Notes: generated by a model not told the origin, from the letters alone. A DNA stretch of 39,890 bases from a bacterium (GCA_030591965.1 JAUVAA010000008.1:1-39890), one strand, 5' to 3'. Numbered from the stretch's first letter, positions 9,897-21,481 are shown. Translations and numbers: made by a program.

Positions 9897-11585
9897 ATGC
9901 TACAAAACCTTAATATTATTGATCTTGCCATCGTTGAGTCCTTAGACCTAAATTTAGAAAAAGGCCTCTCTGTACTCACCGGTGAAACAGGCGCAGGTAA
10001 ATCTATTTTACTCACCGCCTTAGGGCTTGCTTTAGGTGAGAGAGCAGATGCAAGCTATGTACGCCCAGGCAGTCAGCGTGCCGAAATTAATTTAAGCTTC
10101 GATTTAAGTGATGCGCCCACTGCACAAGCATGGCTAGAAGAAAATGAATTAGATGCTGATAATCAATGCTTAATTCGTCGCACTATTCGTCAAGATGGTC
10201 GTTCAAAAGCCTATATCAATGGCCGTCCAACGACGCTGCAAGCATTAAAGTTACTTAGCTCACAATTAGTTGAAATTCACGGTCAACATGCACACCTGAC
10301 CTTATTAGAAAGTGATGAGCAACGAGAATTACTCGATAACTATGCACAAAATACCAGCTTACTCGCGGAAACTAATCAAGCCTATTTACAATGGCGTGCT
10401 AACTATTATGAATTAGAAGCGTTAATTAAGTCATCAACAGATCAAAGTAATCAGGAAGATTTATTACGTTATCAACTTAATGAATTGGAGCAACTCGATT
10501 TAGTTAATTATGATTACGCTGCACTTTCTGCCGAACACACTAAGCTGGCTAACTTAGAGCAAATATTAAAAGTTGGGCAAACTCAGCTTGAACTGCTTTC
10601 AGAAAATGAACAACAATCTGCTAATGATTTAGTTAATCAAAGCATTAGCGCTTTAACTGGTTTAAGCGCATTAGCCGGTGAATTTGATGAACCTAATAAG
10701 CTATTAATCGAGGCCCAAATTCAAATTTCCGAAGCCACACAGCAATTACGTCGTTTTCTTGAATCCCAAGAAATTGACCCGCAGCGCATGCAAGAATTAG
10801 ATAATCAAATCAGCATTATTCAAAACCTGTCGCGTAAACATCATGTTCGTCCAGATGATCTGCCTCAAGTTGCCGAGAAGTTAAGCCAAGATTTAGAAAA
10901 TTTAAGTAATAGCACGGAGCGCATAGATGAATTAACCAGCTTTGTGCAGCAAAACCAGCAACAGTATTTTTCCCTAGCGAAAACCCTGAGCCAAAAACGC
11001 ATAATAAGCGCAGAAAAACTATCCGCCCTGATTACTACAATGATTCAAGAACTGGGGATGCCGCAGGGTGAATTTAGCATTAACGTAGCACCTCTGGCGA
11101 TTGAGCAACCTAAAATCAATGGTGCTGACAAAATAGAATTTTTAGTCAGTGCCAATAAAGGATTACCCCTGCGTCCTTTGGCTAAAGTCGCTTCAGGCGG
11201 TGAATTGTCACGTATTAGCTTAGCCATTCAGGTAACGACTAGTCATGATAAAAATGCGGCTACAATGATATTTGATGAAGTAGATTCAGGTATCGGCGGC
11301 GGTATTGCGGAAATTGTCGGGCAGAAATTACGCACTTTAGGTAATAAAGCGCAGGTCTTATGTGTTACTCACCTACCGCAAGTCGCCGCACAAGCACACC
11401 AACATTTATTTGTTTATAAAAGTAATGATGCTGCCATGACCACTTCACAAGTTAGAACCTTATCAACTGAACAGCGCATAGAAGAAACAGCACGTATGCT
11501 AGGTGGAGTGAATATAACAAAATCGACAGTAGCTCATGCTAAAGAAATGTTGCTAGCTGGACAGGGTAAACTAATAGCTCAATGA
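9897..11585 (+). CDS. recN: DNA repair protein RecN
   Basis: 562 aa SMC-like ATPase; GETGAGKSILLTALGLALGERAD Walker A, VEIHGQHAH, IFDEVDSGIGGGIAEIVG. Confidence 0.95.
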   Translation: MLQNLNIIDLAIVESLDLNLEKGLSVLTGETGAGKSILLTALGLALGERADASYVRPGSQRAEINLSFDLSDAPTAQAWLEENELDADNQCLIRRTIRQDGRSKAYINGRPTTLQALKLLSSQLVEIHGQHAHLTLLESDEQRELLDNYAQNTSLLAETNQAYLQWRANYYELEALIKSSTDQSNQEDLLRYQLNELEQLDLVNYDYAALSAEHTKLANLEQILKVGQTQLELLSENEQQSANDLVNQSISALTGLSALAGEFDEPNKLLIEAQIQISEATQQLRRFLESQEIDPQRMQELDNQISIIQNLSRKHHVRPDDLPQVAEKLSQDLENLSNSTERIDELTSFVQQNQQQYFSLAKTLSQKRIISAEKLSALITTMIQELGMPQGEFSINVAPLAIEQPKINGADKIEFLVSANKGLPLRPLAKVASGGELSRISLAIQVTTSHDKNAATMIFDEVDSGIGGGIAEIVGQKLRTLGNKAQVLCVTHLPQVAAQAHQHLFVYKSNDAAMTTSQVRTLSTEQRIEETARMLGGVNITKSTVAHAKEMLLAGQGKLIAQ

Positions 11586-11714
11586 TATATACCCCGTTCC
11601 AAAGTCATCAGTTGATAAGTTAACACCAATGAATGAGAGGTTACTTTTTAATCATCTAACGACCTGATTAAATTTGATGGTATCAGCTTTATCGAACCCT
11701 CAAAACCTCATTAC

Positions 11715-12539
11715 TCATTCAATTGCAATATTTTCCGCATTCAACAAAATCACCTCAATTTCCTCAGTGATTTCCTCCTGACGGTATATCTGACTTTTTT
11801 TGTGTAGTTTTTCAGTGGTTTCATCCAGATGTCTGACGGCGTTATCTAAATGCTGCAAACGCTGATTATTTTCTGCAGCTAACGAGGTATATAAAACATT
11901 TTGTAGAGAACTAAAAATAGACTGATCAACCAGTTCCAGTAGAAACTGTGATGGCTGTAGATTTAACAGTGGCTCATTTTTATACTCAGAACTTTGCTTA
12001 ATACCCTTAAGTGGCGGTAATAATGCTTTCAGGGTAATATTCAAATGTTCATCCTGATGAAACAACACCGATAAGTTGAATAGCGCGTATTGATTATGCA
12101 ACTGACTGATGGCATCGCTGACACTGCTTAATACCTGACTAATTTCTTCGCTGCTATTTGCACCGGATAACTCTGTAAAGGCAAGATTGGTGTTTTGCAA
12201 TCGAACACATAATCGACTACCCACGGCAATGACACTATCAGGTTCTGCTTGTGTCAGTTGTTCAATCAAGCTTTCATTAAAATTACCGCAAAAACCTCGT
12301 TCAGAACCAATAATAATCATGATTAATGGCGTACTCATGTCTAGCTCGGGCAAGCCCGGATAAAACTGTAAAAAATCTGCTGCAACGGTTTCAATATGCT
12401 GTACGACTAAACTTTGTGCCTGCCGCAGTCTAATAAGTTTATGCATATCCATAAACGCCATATTTTTCAGCGAATGCAAAATACTGCGAATTTCCGTCAG
12501 GTGGGTAATATGCTGTTGCAGTGCGCGACTTTGGCTCAT
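11715..12539 (-). CDS. atpG: N-ATPase (alternate F1Fo) gamma subunit
   Basis: 274 aa; [12 protein letters not shown] motif, C-terminal helix with NAVRHLDE; last gene of atp operon. Confidence 0.88.
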   Translation of the reverse strand: MSQSRALQQHITHLTEIRSILHSLKNMAFMDMHKLIRLRQAQSLVVQHIETVAADFLQFYPGLPELDMSTPLIMIIIGSERGFCGNFNESLIEQLTQAEPDSVIAVGSRLCVRLQNTNLAFTELSGANSSEEISQVLSSVSDAISQLHNQYALFNLSVLFHQDEHLNITLKALLPPLKGIKQSSEYKNEPLLNLQPSQFLLELVDQSIFSSLQNVLYTSLAAENNQRLQHLDNAVRHLDETTEKLHKKSQIYRQEEITEEIEVILLNAENIAIE

Positions 12540-14035
12540 ACTGCGTTTGCTTTTTTATCAGATAGAACGTTTACAAGCAATTGTCGCCACTCCTGCAAGT
12601 CGCTGTTTAATGCTAAGGGCGATTCTTGTACCGCCTGTTTTAAGCGTTCCAACTCGTCAGCAATTTGAGCCGGCTGCAAAGTATCAAGTAAGCCGTTGTT
12701 ATAGGCAATTAGCCAAGCCAGTTGAAATTCACTACTTTCTGGTGCTAAGCGATCTTGTTTTAAAAGTTCCCGTAGTAAACGCCCGCTTTTAATCCGCGCT
12801 TCCATTGACGCTTCTAGTTTTTGCCCAAAACGGGAAAAGCTTTCCAGTTCCAGAAACTGCAAATATTCTAGTTTTATTTTGCCCGCTTGATCACGGATTG
12901 CTGGATGCTGGGTTTTACCCCCTATTCGGGACACCGACTTACTAATATCTATAGCCGGGCGAAAGCCGGAAGCAAACAAGTCGCTATCCAGATAAATCTG
13001 TCCGTCGGTAATGGAAATCAGATTAGTCGGAATATAGGCCGCTATTTCTCCTTGTTTAGTCTCAACAATAGGCAGTGCAGTCATGCTGCCACCGCCATGC
13101 GTGGCATTCAATCGAGTAGAACGCTCTAACAATCGGGAATGAACGAAAAATATATCCCCTGGATAAGCCTCACGTCCTGGTGGACGGCGTAGTAATAATG
13201 ATAATTCGCGATAAGTGCGTGCGTGAGTTGCCAAATCATCATATACAACCAAAGTATCATGGCCTTGTTGCATCCAATATTCGGCTAAGGCACAACCTGC
13301 AAACGGGGCGATATATTGTAAACCCGGCAAAGCGGTCGCTTCTGCAACCACGCAAACGGTATAGTCCATCGCGTCATGTTGGCGTAGCAGCTCGATAGTA
13401 TTGACGATAGCCGAGCGTTTTTGACCAATCAATACATAGATGCAAAAGACATTTTTACCTTTCTGATTGATCACGGTATCTATAGCCAAAGCACTGCGCC
13501 CCGTGCCTTCATCACCGACCAATAACTGCCGCTGGCCTTTACCTATCGGAATCAGCGTATCAATAATTTTAATGCCGGTATACAGCGGTTCACGAACAAA
13601 TTCGCGCGCTATAATCGGCGGTGAAGCTTGTTCTAAATTACCACGTACGACATAAGCGGGCTTACTCTGCCCATCTAACGGCGCACCCAACGGATCAATG
13701 ACTCGCCCTAAAAAGGTATCACCAACCGGCACACTCAATGCATTTCGGGCAAGATGAACCAGTGTGCCTGCAGTGAGTGCTTCGGTTTGATAGAACAAAA
13801 TGGCACCAATGAGTTCACGGTTAAGATCGAAAACCATAGCGCGACTGCCATCGGCAAACATCAGAATATCTTCAATAGCTGCCGACGGTAGTCCTTTAAT
13901 CCAAGTAATACCATCGCCCACAGATACCACGACGCCTTGTTCTTTAATGTGTAATTTAGGCTGATAGCGATTTAGCCATTCATGTTGCTTTTGCAGTAGC
14001 TTACTATCAGCATACAAATCAACATCAAAAGTCAT
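12536..14035 (-). CDS. atpA: N-ATPase alpha subunit; ORF open to 14056 but start probably at internal ATG (MTFDVDLY) at 14035
   Basis: ~499 aa; [63 protein letters not shown]. Confidence 0.93.
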   Translation of the reverse strand: MTFDVDLYADSKLLQKQHEWLNRYQPKLHIKEQGVVVSVGDGITWIKGLPSAAIEDILMFADGSRAMVFDLNRELIGAILFYQTEALTAGTLVHLARNALSVPVGDTFLGRVIDPLGAPLDGQSKPAYVVRGNLEQASPPIIAREFVREPLYTGIKIIDTLIPIGKGQRQLLVGDEGTGRSALAIDTVINQKGKNVFCIYVLIGQKRSAIVNTIELLRQHDAMDYTVCVVAEATALPGLQYIAPFAGCALAEYWMQQGHDTLVVYDDLATHARTYRELSLLLRRPPGREAYPGDIFFVHSRLLERSTRLNATHGGGSMTALPIVETKQGEIAAYIPTNLISITDGQIYLDSDLFASGFRPAIDISKSVSRIGGKTQHPAIRDQAGKIKLEYLQFLELESFSRFGQKLEASMEARIKSGRLLRELLKQDRLAPESSEFQLAWLIAYNNGLLDTLQPAQIADELERLKQAVQESPLALNSDLQEWRQLLVNVLSDKKANAV

Positions 14036-14774
14036 CGGCAAACTCCGCAAAACCACTTAACTCATGCTGCAAATTGGCATGTAATACCCAGGCATCTTTA
14101 TCAATTTTGAGTCCAGCAATCAGTGCTGGATCTAAGCTGTATTGAAACTTTAAGGGCTTATCGATTAATGCAGTAAACTTTTGTTCCAGTTGATGTACCT
14201 GGCTTTCACTGAGCGGATAAACGCTGCTAACTTGAATAGTCAGTGTCGTTTCGCTTTCCGTGGCTTGCAAAATTGATTGGCAGGCTTCTGGCAATTGTTT
14301 TAATTGGCTCAGCAATAAGTCAAACAGGTGCGTTTCCAGCTCTGGCCCAGCAGTCTGTTGCAGTAATAAAGTCGCAAAACGAGCACCATTTTGCAACGCT
14401 AAGGTTTGCTGATGACGTTGTAACTCTTGCTGTTGTCGTTGCAAGGCGGCTTGGTTTTTACTGCGTTCCTGTTCTAGTTCTTTTTGTAATATGACTAAAT
14501 GATGCTGCCGTTCCGTTTCCATTTGCTGATGCAATTGAGTCATGGCATTCTGCTTTTCCAGATTCCATTCCTGCAAACGATTACCATAGCTTTTCTTGAG
14601 TTCTTCCGCTTCCCGACGCATTTGTGCGGCTTCGGCTAAAGATTGGTCAATTTGCTGCTTGCGCTGGGTAATAATATTACGCACAGGTTTGTAAAACAGG
14701 CGCTGTAGTATCCAGACCAGAACCAGAAAATTGATAATTTCCAGTGAAAAAGTGGATAGATTAAATTCCATCAT
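14025..14774 (-). CDS. atpF: N-ATPase b subunit with delta-like C-terminal region
   Basis: 249 aa; N-terminal TM ([24 protein letters not shown]), long coiled coil, C-terminal [38 protein letters not shown] resembling subunit delta. Confidence 0.88.
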   Translation of the reverse strand: MMEFNLSTFSLEIINFLVLVWILQRLFYKPVRNIITQRKQQIDQSLAEAAQMRREAEELKKSYGNRLQEWNLEKQNAMTQLHQQMETERQHHLVILQKELEQERSKNQAALQRQQQELQRHQQTLALQNGARFATLLLQQTAGPELETHLFDLLLSQLKQLPEACQSILQATESETTLTIQVSSVYPLSESQVHQLEQKFTALIDKPLKFQYSLDPALIAGLKIDKDAWVLHANLQHELSGFAEFADDF

Positions 14775-14786
14775 GAGTCGCCTTGA

Positions 14787-15053
14787 TTAATGAATGATAT
14801 AAGCCAGCAAGGGATTTTTAAACAATACGATCAAAATAATAACCAAGCAGTAAATCGCCAGTGACTCAATCATCGCCAGACCGATAAACAGAGTACGCAT
14901 AATCGAACGTTCTGCTTCTGGCTGCCTTGCCAGCGCTTCCAATGCGCTACTAATAGCTTTACCCATTGCCAAAGCTGGCCCAAGCACACCAATGGCGATA
15001 CCAATGACGGCAGCAATCGTTGAACCTAAAACTATCATAGTGATATCGCTCAT
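14787..15053 (-). CDS. atpE: N-ATPase c subunit (proteolipid)
   Basis: 88 aa, two TM hairpin with ARQPEAE loop and carboxylate motif MIESLAIYCLV. Confidence 0.93.
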   Translation of the reverse strand: MSDITMIVLGSTIAAVIGIAIGVLGPALAMGKAISSALEALARQPEAERSIMRTLFIGLAMIESLAIYCLVIILIVLFKNPLLAYIIH

Positions 15054-15055
15054 AA

Positions 15056-15721
15056 TTATTCCTTTGAATTAATTTGTTGAGATTGCATGGCGCTGGCTAG
15101 ATAAATCAAAGCCAGCATGCCGAAAATATAAGCCTGTACCAAGGCTTCAATAATGTGCAGCATTAAAATAGGGATTGGCGCTAGAAAGCCAGCGACTAAA
15201 ACAATCAACATCGCTGCCATTTCCAGACTCATAACATTACCGAATAAACGTATCGCCAGCGCCAGCGTGCGCGTCAATTCACTAATAATATGAAATGGCA
15301 ATAACATCGGTGTTGGCTGTAGATAATGATGCAGGTATTTTTTTAAGCCCTGAGTACGAATACCAAACCAGTGTACGGATAAAAACACCAGTATCGCCAA
15401 TGCCGAAGTAACCGATAAATCGCCTGTAGGCGAGTGCAATCCGGGGATCAATCCCACCATATTGGCTATAATAAGAAACACCCATAAAGTAGAAATAAAC
15501 GGCATAATAAGCCGCCCATGTTCTGGTGTTACTTCTAAAACTGCTTCCTCCATCGCCTCGAAAATCCCTTCAATGACGGTTTGCATGCCACTGGGTAACA
15601 TCTTCATGTGCCTAGTAGCTAGCCAAACCAGACTGATAATAAATACCATCACAGCCCAAGTAGAGATAACCGAGGCATGAATGCTTAGCTGACCTAGCGA
15701 TAGAGAATACCCTTCATCCAT
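15056..15721 (-). CDS. atpB: N-ATPase a subunit
   Basis: 221 aa; SELTRTLALAIRLFGNVMS and ALVQAYIFGMLALIYL motifs. Confidence 0.93.
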   Translation of the reverse strand: MDEGYSLSLGQLSIHASVISTWAVMVFIISLVWLATRHMKMLPSGMQTVIEGIFEAMEEAVLEVTPEHGRLIMPFISTLWVFLIIANMVGLIPGLHSPTGDLSVTSALAILVFLSVHWFGIRTQGLKKYLHHYLQPTPMLLPFHIISELTRTLALAIRLFGNVMSLEMAAMLIVLVAGFLAPIPILMLHIIEALVQAYIFGMLALIYLASAMQSQQINSKE

Positions 15722-15725
15722 ACAC

Positions 15726-16001
15726 TTAATCCTGTTCTTTGATTAATAGGTAAACATTGATTGCGCCAATAAACACACCCAATATCAATAAATTCAGCGT
15801 CCAGCTCATCGAATAGCCTGTTTCTAAACTATCCAACCAGGCTCCTAAATAAGCACCGCCAACAATAGGTAATACCAATACCAGCCCCAGAGTCCCTAGA
15901 TACAATGTCTGCGCCAGAATACTGCTTTGTTCACTACGCGCTTTTTTAATGCGTTTGACCTGATTATCTACCTGTCTCTGTAAGCGTTGTTTTTTATTCA
16001 T
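15726..16001 (-). CDS. AtpI/AtpZ-like small membrane protein (N-ATPase AtpQ)
   Basis: 91 aa; basic N-terminus and two TM segments with GGAYLGAWLDS; directly upstream of atpB. Confidence 0.75.
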   Translation of the reverse strand: MNKKQRLQRQVDNQVKRIKKARSEQSSILAQTLYLGTLGLVLVLPIVGGAYLGAWLDSLETGYSMSWTLNLLILGVFIGAINVYLLIKEQD

Positions 16002-16054
16002 ATTACGCGTCCTATTTGAATGCTGTAATTGTTTTGAACATAGGGAACTGAGGT

Positions 16055-16310
16055 GGGCTGTCGAAATTCTCTGGATTTAATCAAATGTTACTTTCTTACT
16101 TTATGGATATTATAAAGGTAACTAAACCCTAAGCTACTTTGAAAAAAGTAATTTTAATAAAGAGCTTGTCATCCGACCTAAGGAGGAATCTTGAGCCTTA
16201 GTGCAAAGACAATATCTCTCCTATCATCGAGATGACGTGTTTTCTATTGTTTGTAGCCAATAATCAGGACAGTAATGCTCTTAATAAAAAGTCTTTTTCG
16301 ACAGCCTAGT
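16055..16310. mobile_element. MITE-like inverted-repeat element inside the atp operon
   Basis: GGCTGTCGAAA (16056-16066) inverted with TTTCGACAGCC (~16297-16307); internal imperfect palindrome GTCATC..GATGAC (16168-16236) and AT-rich inner arms (TTTTAATAAAGAGC / GCTCTTAATAAAAAG); no ORF. Confidence 0.6.
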
Positions 16311-16329
16311 GCTAAGGTACGTTTAGCAT

Positions 16330-16351
16330 GATGCGCTTCGTATCTCAGCAA
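16330..16351. repeat. Reverse-orientation copy of the CTGAG..ACGAAGCGCATC repeat
   Basis: GATGCGCTTCGTATCTCAGCA is the reverse complement of TGCTGAGATACGAAGCGCATC. Confidence 0.65.
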
Positions 16352-16405
16352 CACTCTATTTCATTTTTTACATCAGTTTTCACTTACGTGGGGGGGGATG
16401 TACTA

Positions 16406-18219
<1,814 letters not shown>

Positions 18220-18573
18220 TCAATCTAAACGTCGCATAAAAAAGAAACCCGCTACAGCTCCCCATGCCAGCATAAGTAGATCATGGATAATCATCTCAAA
18301 GCTTAAACTATCAATATCTCGAATGTAATCAAAAATATCATCTGAAACAAGAAAAGCCAGAATAATATACAAGGCAATTTTTATTGATATTTTCTCCTCA
18401 TACCAGCCCCATATACTAAGAATGGCAAACCCAATAAAAAACCGCACCAGTTTATGGGTTAGCATTTCTAAGCTAAACGTATCTATATGGAATGCAGAAT
18501 CCACAAAGTAAAAAACGATAACACCCATGCCAAGCACTGCATAAAATAATTTCATAGTATTCGTAATTTCCAT
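18220..18573 (-). CDS. Uncharacterised ~4-TM membrane protein at the head of the N-ATPase operon
   Basis: 117 aa, four hydrophobic stretches, abuts the atpD region on the same strand. Confidence 0.6.
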   Translation of the reverse strand: MEITNTMKLFYAVLGMGVIVFYFVDSAFHIDTFSLEMLTHKLVRFFIGFAILSIWGWYEEKISIKIALYIILAFLVSDDIFDYIRDIDSLSFEMIIHDLLMLAWGAVAGFFFMRRLD

Positions 18574-18640
18574 AGACTGTTAATAGCTCATGTTACGCAT
18601 GCGTCCATCTCACTGCCATTAAGTTAATAAGGCAAAAGGC

Positions 18641-18705
18641 ATAGGATGTGCTAAGGCACGAAGCGCATCTTTCGCGACTTGATGGTAGTGATGCGCCCAT
18701 CTTCG
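18641..18705. repeat. Fourth copy of the ATAGGATGTGCTRAGG.ACGAAGCGCATC repeat with partial right arm
   Basis: ATAGGATGTGCTAAGGCACGAAGCGCATC followed by GATGCGCCCATC. Confidence 0.75.
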
Positions 18706-18773
18706 TTTTTGTAGTTTACCACGGTTCAAAATCCCTTCTGAGGCCTGAATGGCGCACACTTTTTGTGAACCTA

Positions 18774-20156
18774 TTAATCACATTTTAAATGATATTTCTG
18801 CACTCGATAACGTAAGGTTTCTCTTGTTGAGCCTAACATTCTTGCTGCGGCAGTCACATTGTAATCGGTCAATTCCAATACTTTTTGTAAGATATACTTC
18901 TCCATACCTTGTAAAGTCAAACTACCATCCAGTGGGATATGTAACTGCTGAGAATTTTCTGCTAACACGGGCATCGTATCCGCTTGTTTTTTGCTAGGTA
19001 ACTGCAACCATTGCAATGGGAACTCCTGACCTTCGGCCAATAACACAGCGTTCGATAACATTACGTAGCTCACGTGTATTGCCGGGCCAATGATAAGAGT
19101 ATAATTGCGTCCAGGTTTCCTCGGATAAATTAGCGTTCACTTTCTTGCCCGATTTAGCATTAAATTCTGCAATAAATTCGGGAACGAGTTCTTTCATATC
19201 CTCCAGCCTATCCTTTAATGGCGGAATATTCACTGAGAGTACACTAAGACGATGATACAAATCTTCTCTAAATTTACCCTCTGCTACCTGCTGGGATAAA
19301 TCACGATTTGTCGCGGCTATAATTTGTACATCGACATCAATTTCAGTTTCGCCACCTAAGCGGCGAATTTTCAATTCTTCCACTGCTTTAAGTAGTTTGC
19401 TTTGTAAACCTAATTCCAGCTCACCGATTTCATCCAAAAACAAAGTGCCTTGATGCGCTTGCTCAAACAATCCCCTATGTCTTTTCTTGGCATTGGTAAA
19501 CGCGCCAGCTTCAAAACCAAATATTCAGATTCCAAAAGATCATGCGGTAAAGCGGCACAGTTAATCTCTACCAGCGGTTTTGTGCTACGTTTGCCACTAT
19601 AATGTAAGATTTTAGCTAATAAATCTTTGCCAGTCCCCGTTTCACCTCTAATGACTAAACTGGAAAAAGGCACTTGGATAATTCTAGTTAACATCGACCT
19701 CAAGGTTTTATTACTGTCGCTGCCCCCTAGAAAAGAGTTTGCTAAATATTTCGTATGGCTGCTTTGCGCTTCTTGCGATAAACGATGCTGAGCTTTGGCG
19801 CTGCGAGCTGCCCCTTCAATTTGTAAGTTGAGTCGATTTAAATCGCAAGGCTTTTCAATAAAATCAAAAGCGCCTAAACGTAATGCCCGTACTGAATCTG
19901 AGATACTGCCATAGCCTGTTAAAAACAGCCATTCACTACATTCAATTGGCTTATCGCGCATTTCTTCTAAAAAATCTAGTGTATTACCATCGGGGAAATT
20001 CATATCCGACAAAATGGCGATAGGATCGATTTTTTGTGCTAATAAAATCTGCCGTGCATCGCCAAGAGATTCAACCCACTCGACTTCCCAAGCTTGTTTC
20101 CTAAAAATTATCTGGGGCTTGGTGGAAGGCCGCGAATGTTGAGCCGATGTTAGCAT
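18774..20156 (-). pseudogene. Frameshifted sigma54-dependent response regulator (receiver - AAA+ - Fis-type HTH), split into three ORFs
   Basis: ORFs 19410-20156 (receiver + Walker A GETGTGKDLLAKILH), 18994-19470 (FEQAHQGTLFLDEIGELELGLQSKLLKAVEE) and 18774-19073 (C-terminal HTH, NVTAAARMLGSTRETLRYRVQKYHLK) form one NtrC-family protein when frames are shifted near 19525 and 19045. Confidence 0.85.
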
Positions 20157-20299
20157 TACAGGTTATCAGAGCTAATGACGACTGGGATGAGTATTGGGGG
20201 AAACCGGCAGAAGCTGCTTAATATCCCCCGTACTTTTAATCACACCCAGTCGTGATCGTGATTTTAACGAGATAGTAAATCATTTATCAAAAACTGAAA

Positions 20300-21481
20300 T
20301 TATGACTCTAATAAGTCATCAGAAAATACGGCAACTTGATTCTTACCCGAATCCTTTGCTTTATACATGGCTAAATCAGCATAATGAATAAAGCTATCAA
20401 TATCCTCACCTTGCTCTTGTAGTATCTGCTGTGTTACACAAAACATGCCAATGCTGGCACTAATTGAAACTTGTTGCTGGTTAAATATCCACTGCAATGA
20501 CTCGACTGCCTTGCAAACTCTTTCAGCAAAAATCAAACCATTACTAGAGTTTGACTGAGAAAATAACACGACAAATTCTTCACCACCAAAACGTGCAACA
20601 ACGTCTGTATCACGCATTTCTCTTTTTAAGGTGTTAGCCACATCAACTAAAACTTGATCACCACAATTATGACCGTACTTATCATTGATTACCTTAAAAG
20701 AATCTAAATCTATCAGCAATATACATAGTGCCTCGCCATTACGCGCTGCCCTAGCAACGGACTGCGTTACTTGTGTATAAAAAAAACGCCTATTATATAA
20801 GCCCGTTAAACTATCTTTCATCGATAAACTTTCGTAACGTCTTTTAAGCTCACTTGCCTCATCTAATGCATTCTCTAAATGCTTTGTTTTTTGCGCAATA
20901 TGCAATTCCATTTTCTTTAATAAACGGAAATTACTGATTAATTGCCCAAGCATATTTTTATAAATTGCTAATAGGCGAATATGCCAATCAGAAAAATAAT
21001 GCGCTTCAGGGTGGGAGATATTTAGCACCCCAAATAATTCACCTAAAGCCATAACGGGTACACTAATAATAGAGCCAGGGGCAAATGCCTTATCCGCGGA
21101 AGCAAAGCGCTCATCATTATGGCAGTCAGGGCAATTTTGTAGTTCGCCCAGTTGTGCCGCTAAACCAATAATCCCTTCACCAATTTTGAAGGTTACTGGG
21201 CTATGTGCCCCATGCTCACCACTTGATGCTTCGCCAGCACTCAGGCCAGTTAAATTAACTAGGCAATCATCTTTAGTTTTAATAAAAAAAGAGCAGCGTT
21301 CCATATCTTGGTTGCTAATTAAGATACTCAGTGCATTTAACACCAGATCTTTTTCACTAGTATTATGCTGATGGTTCTCTATTTCAGATAAACTTCTGAC
21401 TACTGATAATGAATTCAACAAGTCAATAAGTATATCTTGAAAATCGAGCATATCAACCTCGCCTACGTCCTTAAATCCCAT
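20300..21481 (-). CDS. GAF-GGDEF diguanylate cyclase
   Basis: 393 aa; GAF-like N-terminal half, RLTGLYNRRFF-type region (DSLTGLYNRRFFYTQV) and RFGGEEFVVLFS active site. Confidence 0.9.
   Translation of the reverse strand: MGFKDVGEVDMLDFQDILIDLLNSLSVVRSLSEIENHQHNTSEKDLVLNALSILISNQDMERCSFFIKTKDDCLVNLTGLSAGEASSGEHGAHSPVTFKIGEGIIGLAAQLGELQNCPDCHNDERFASADKAFAPGSIISVPVMALGELFGVLNISHPEAHYFSDWHIRLLAIYKNMLGQLISNFRLLKKMELHIAQKTKHLENALDEASELKRRYESLSMKDSLTGLYNRRFFYTQVTQSVARAARNGEALCILLIDLDSFKVINDKYGHNCGDQVLVDVANTLKREMRDTDVVARFGGEEFVVLFSQSNSSNGLIFAERVCKAVESLQWIFNQQQVSISASIGMFCVTQQILQEQGEDIDSFIHYADLAMYKAKDSGKNQVAVFSDDLLES

Noticed and set aside
11630-11725. Inverted CAATGAATGAGAGG / CCTCATTACTCATTCAATTG between recN and atpG as a shared terminator
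   Set aside because: Arms only partly complementary and ~70 bp apart; no U-run identified, so not called.
12414-14494. Plus-strand ORFs (62-84 aa) opposite atpG, atpA and atpF
   Set aside because: Antisense to conserved ATPase genes; no domain, no plausible context.
16002-16405. Possible degraded atpR in the atpC-atpQ gap
   Set aside because: No ORF in the supplied track inside the gap, and the sequence is dominated by inverted repeats; atpR would also be expected on the other side of atpQ.
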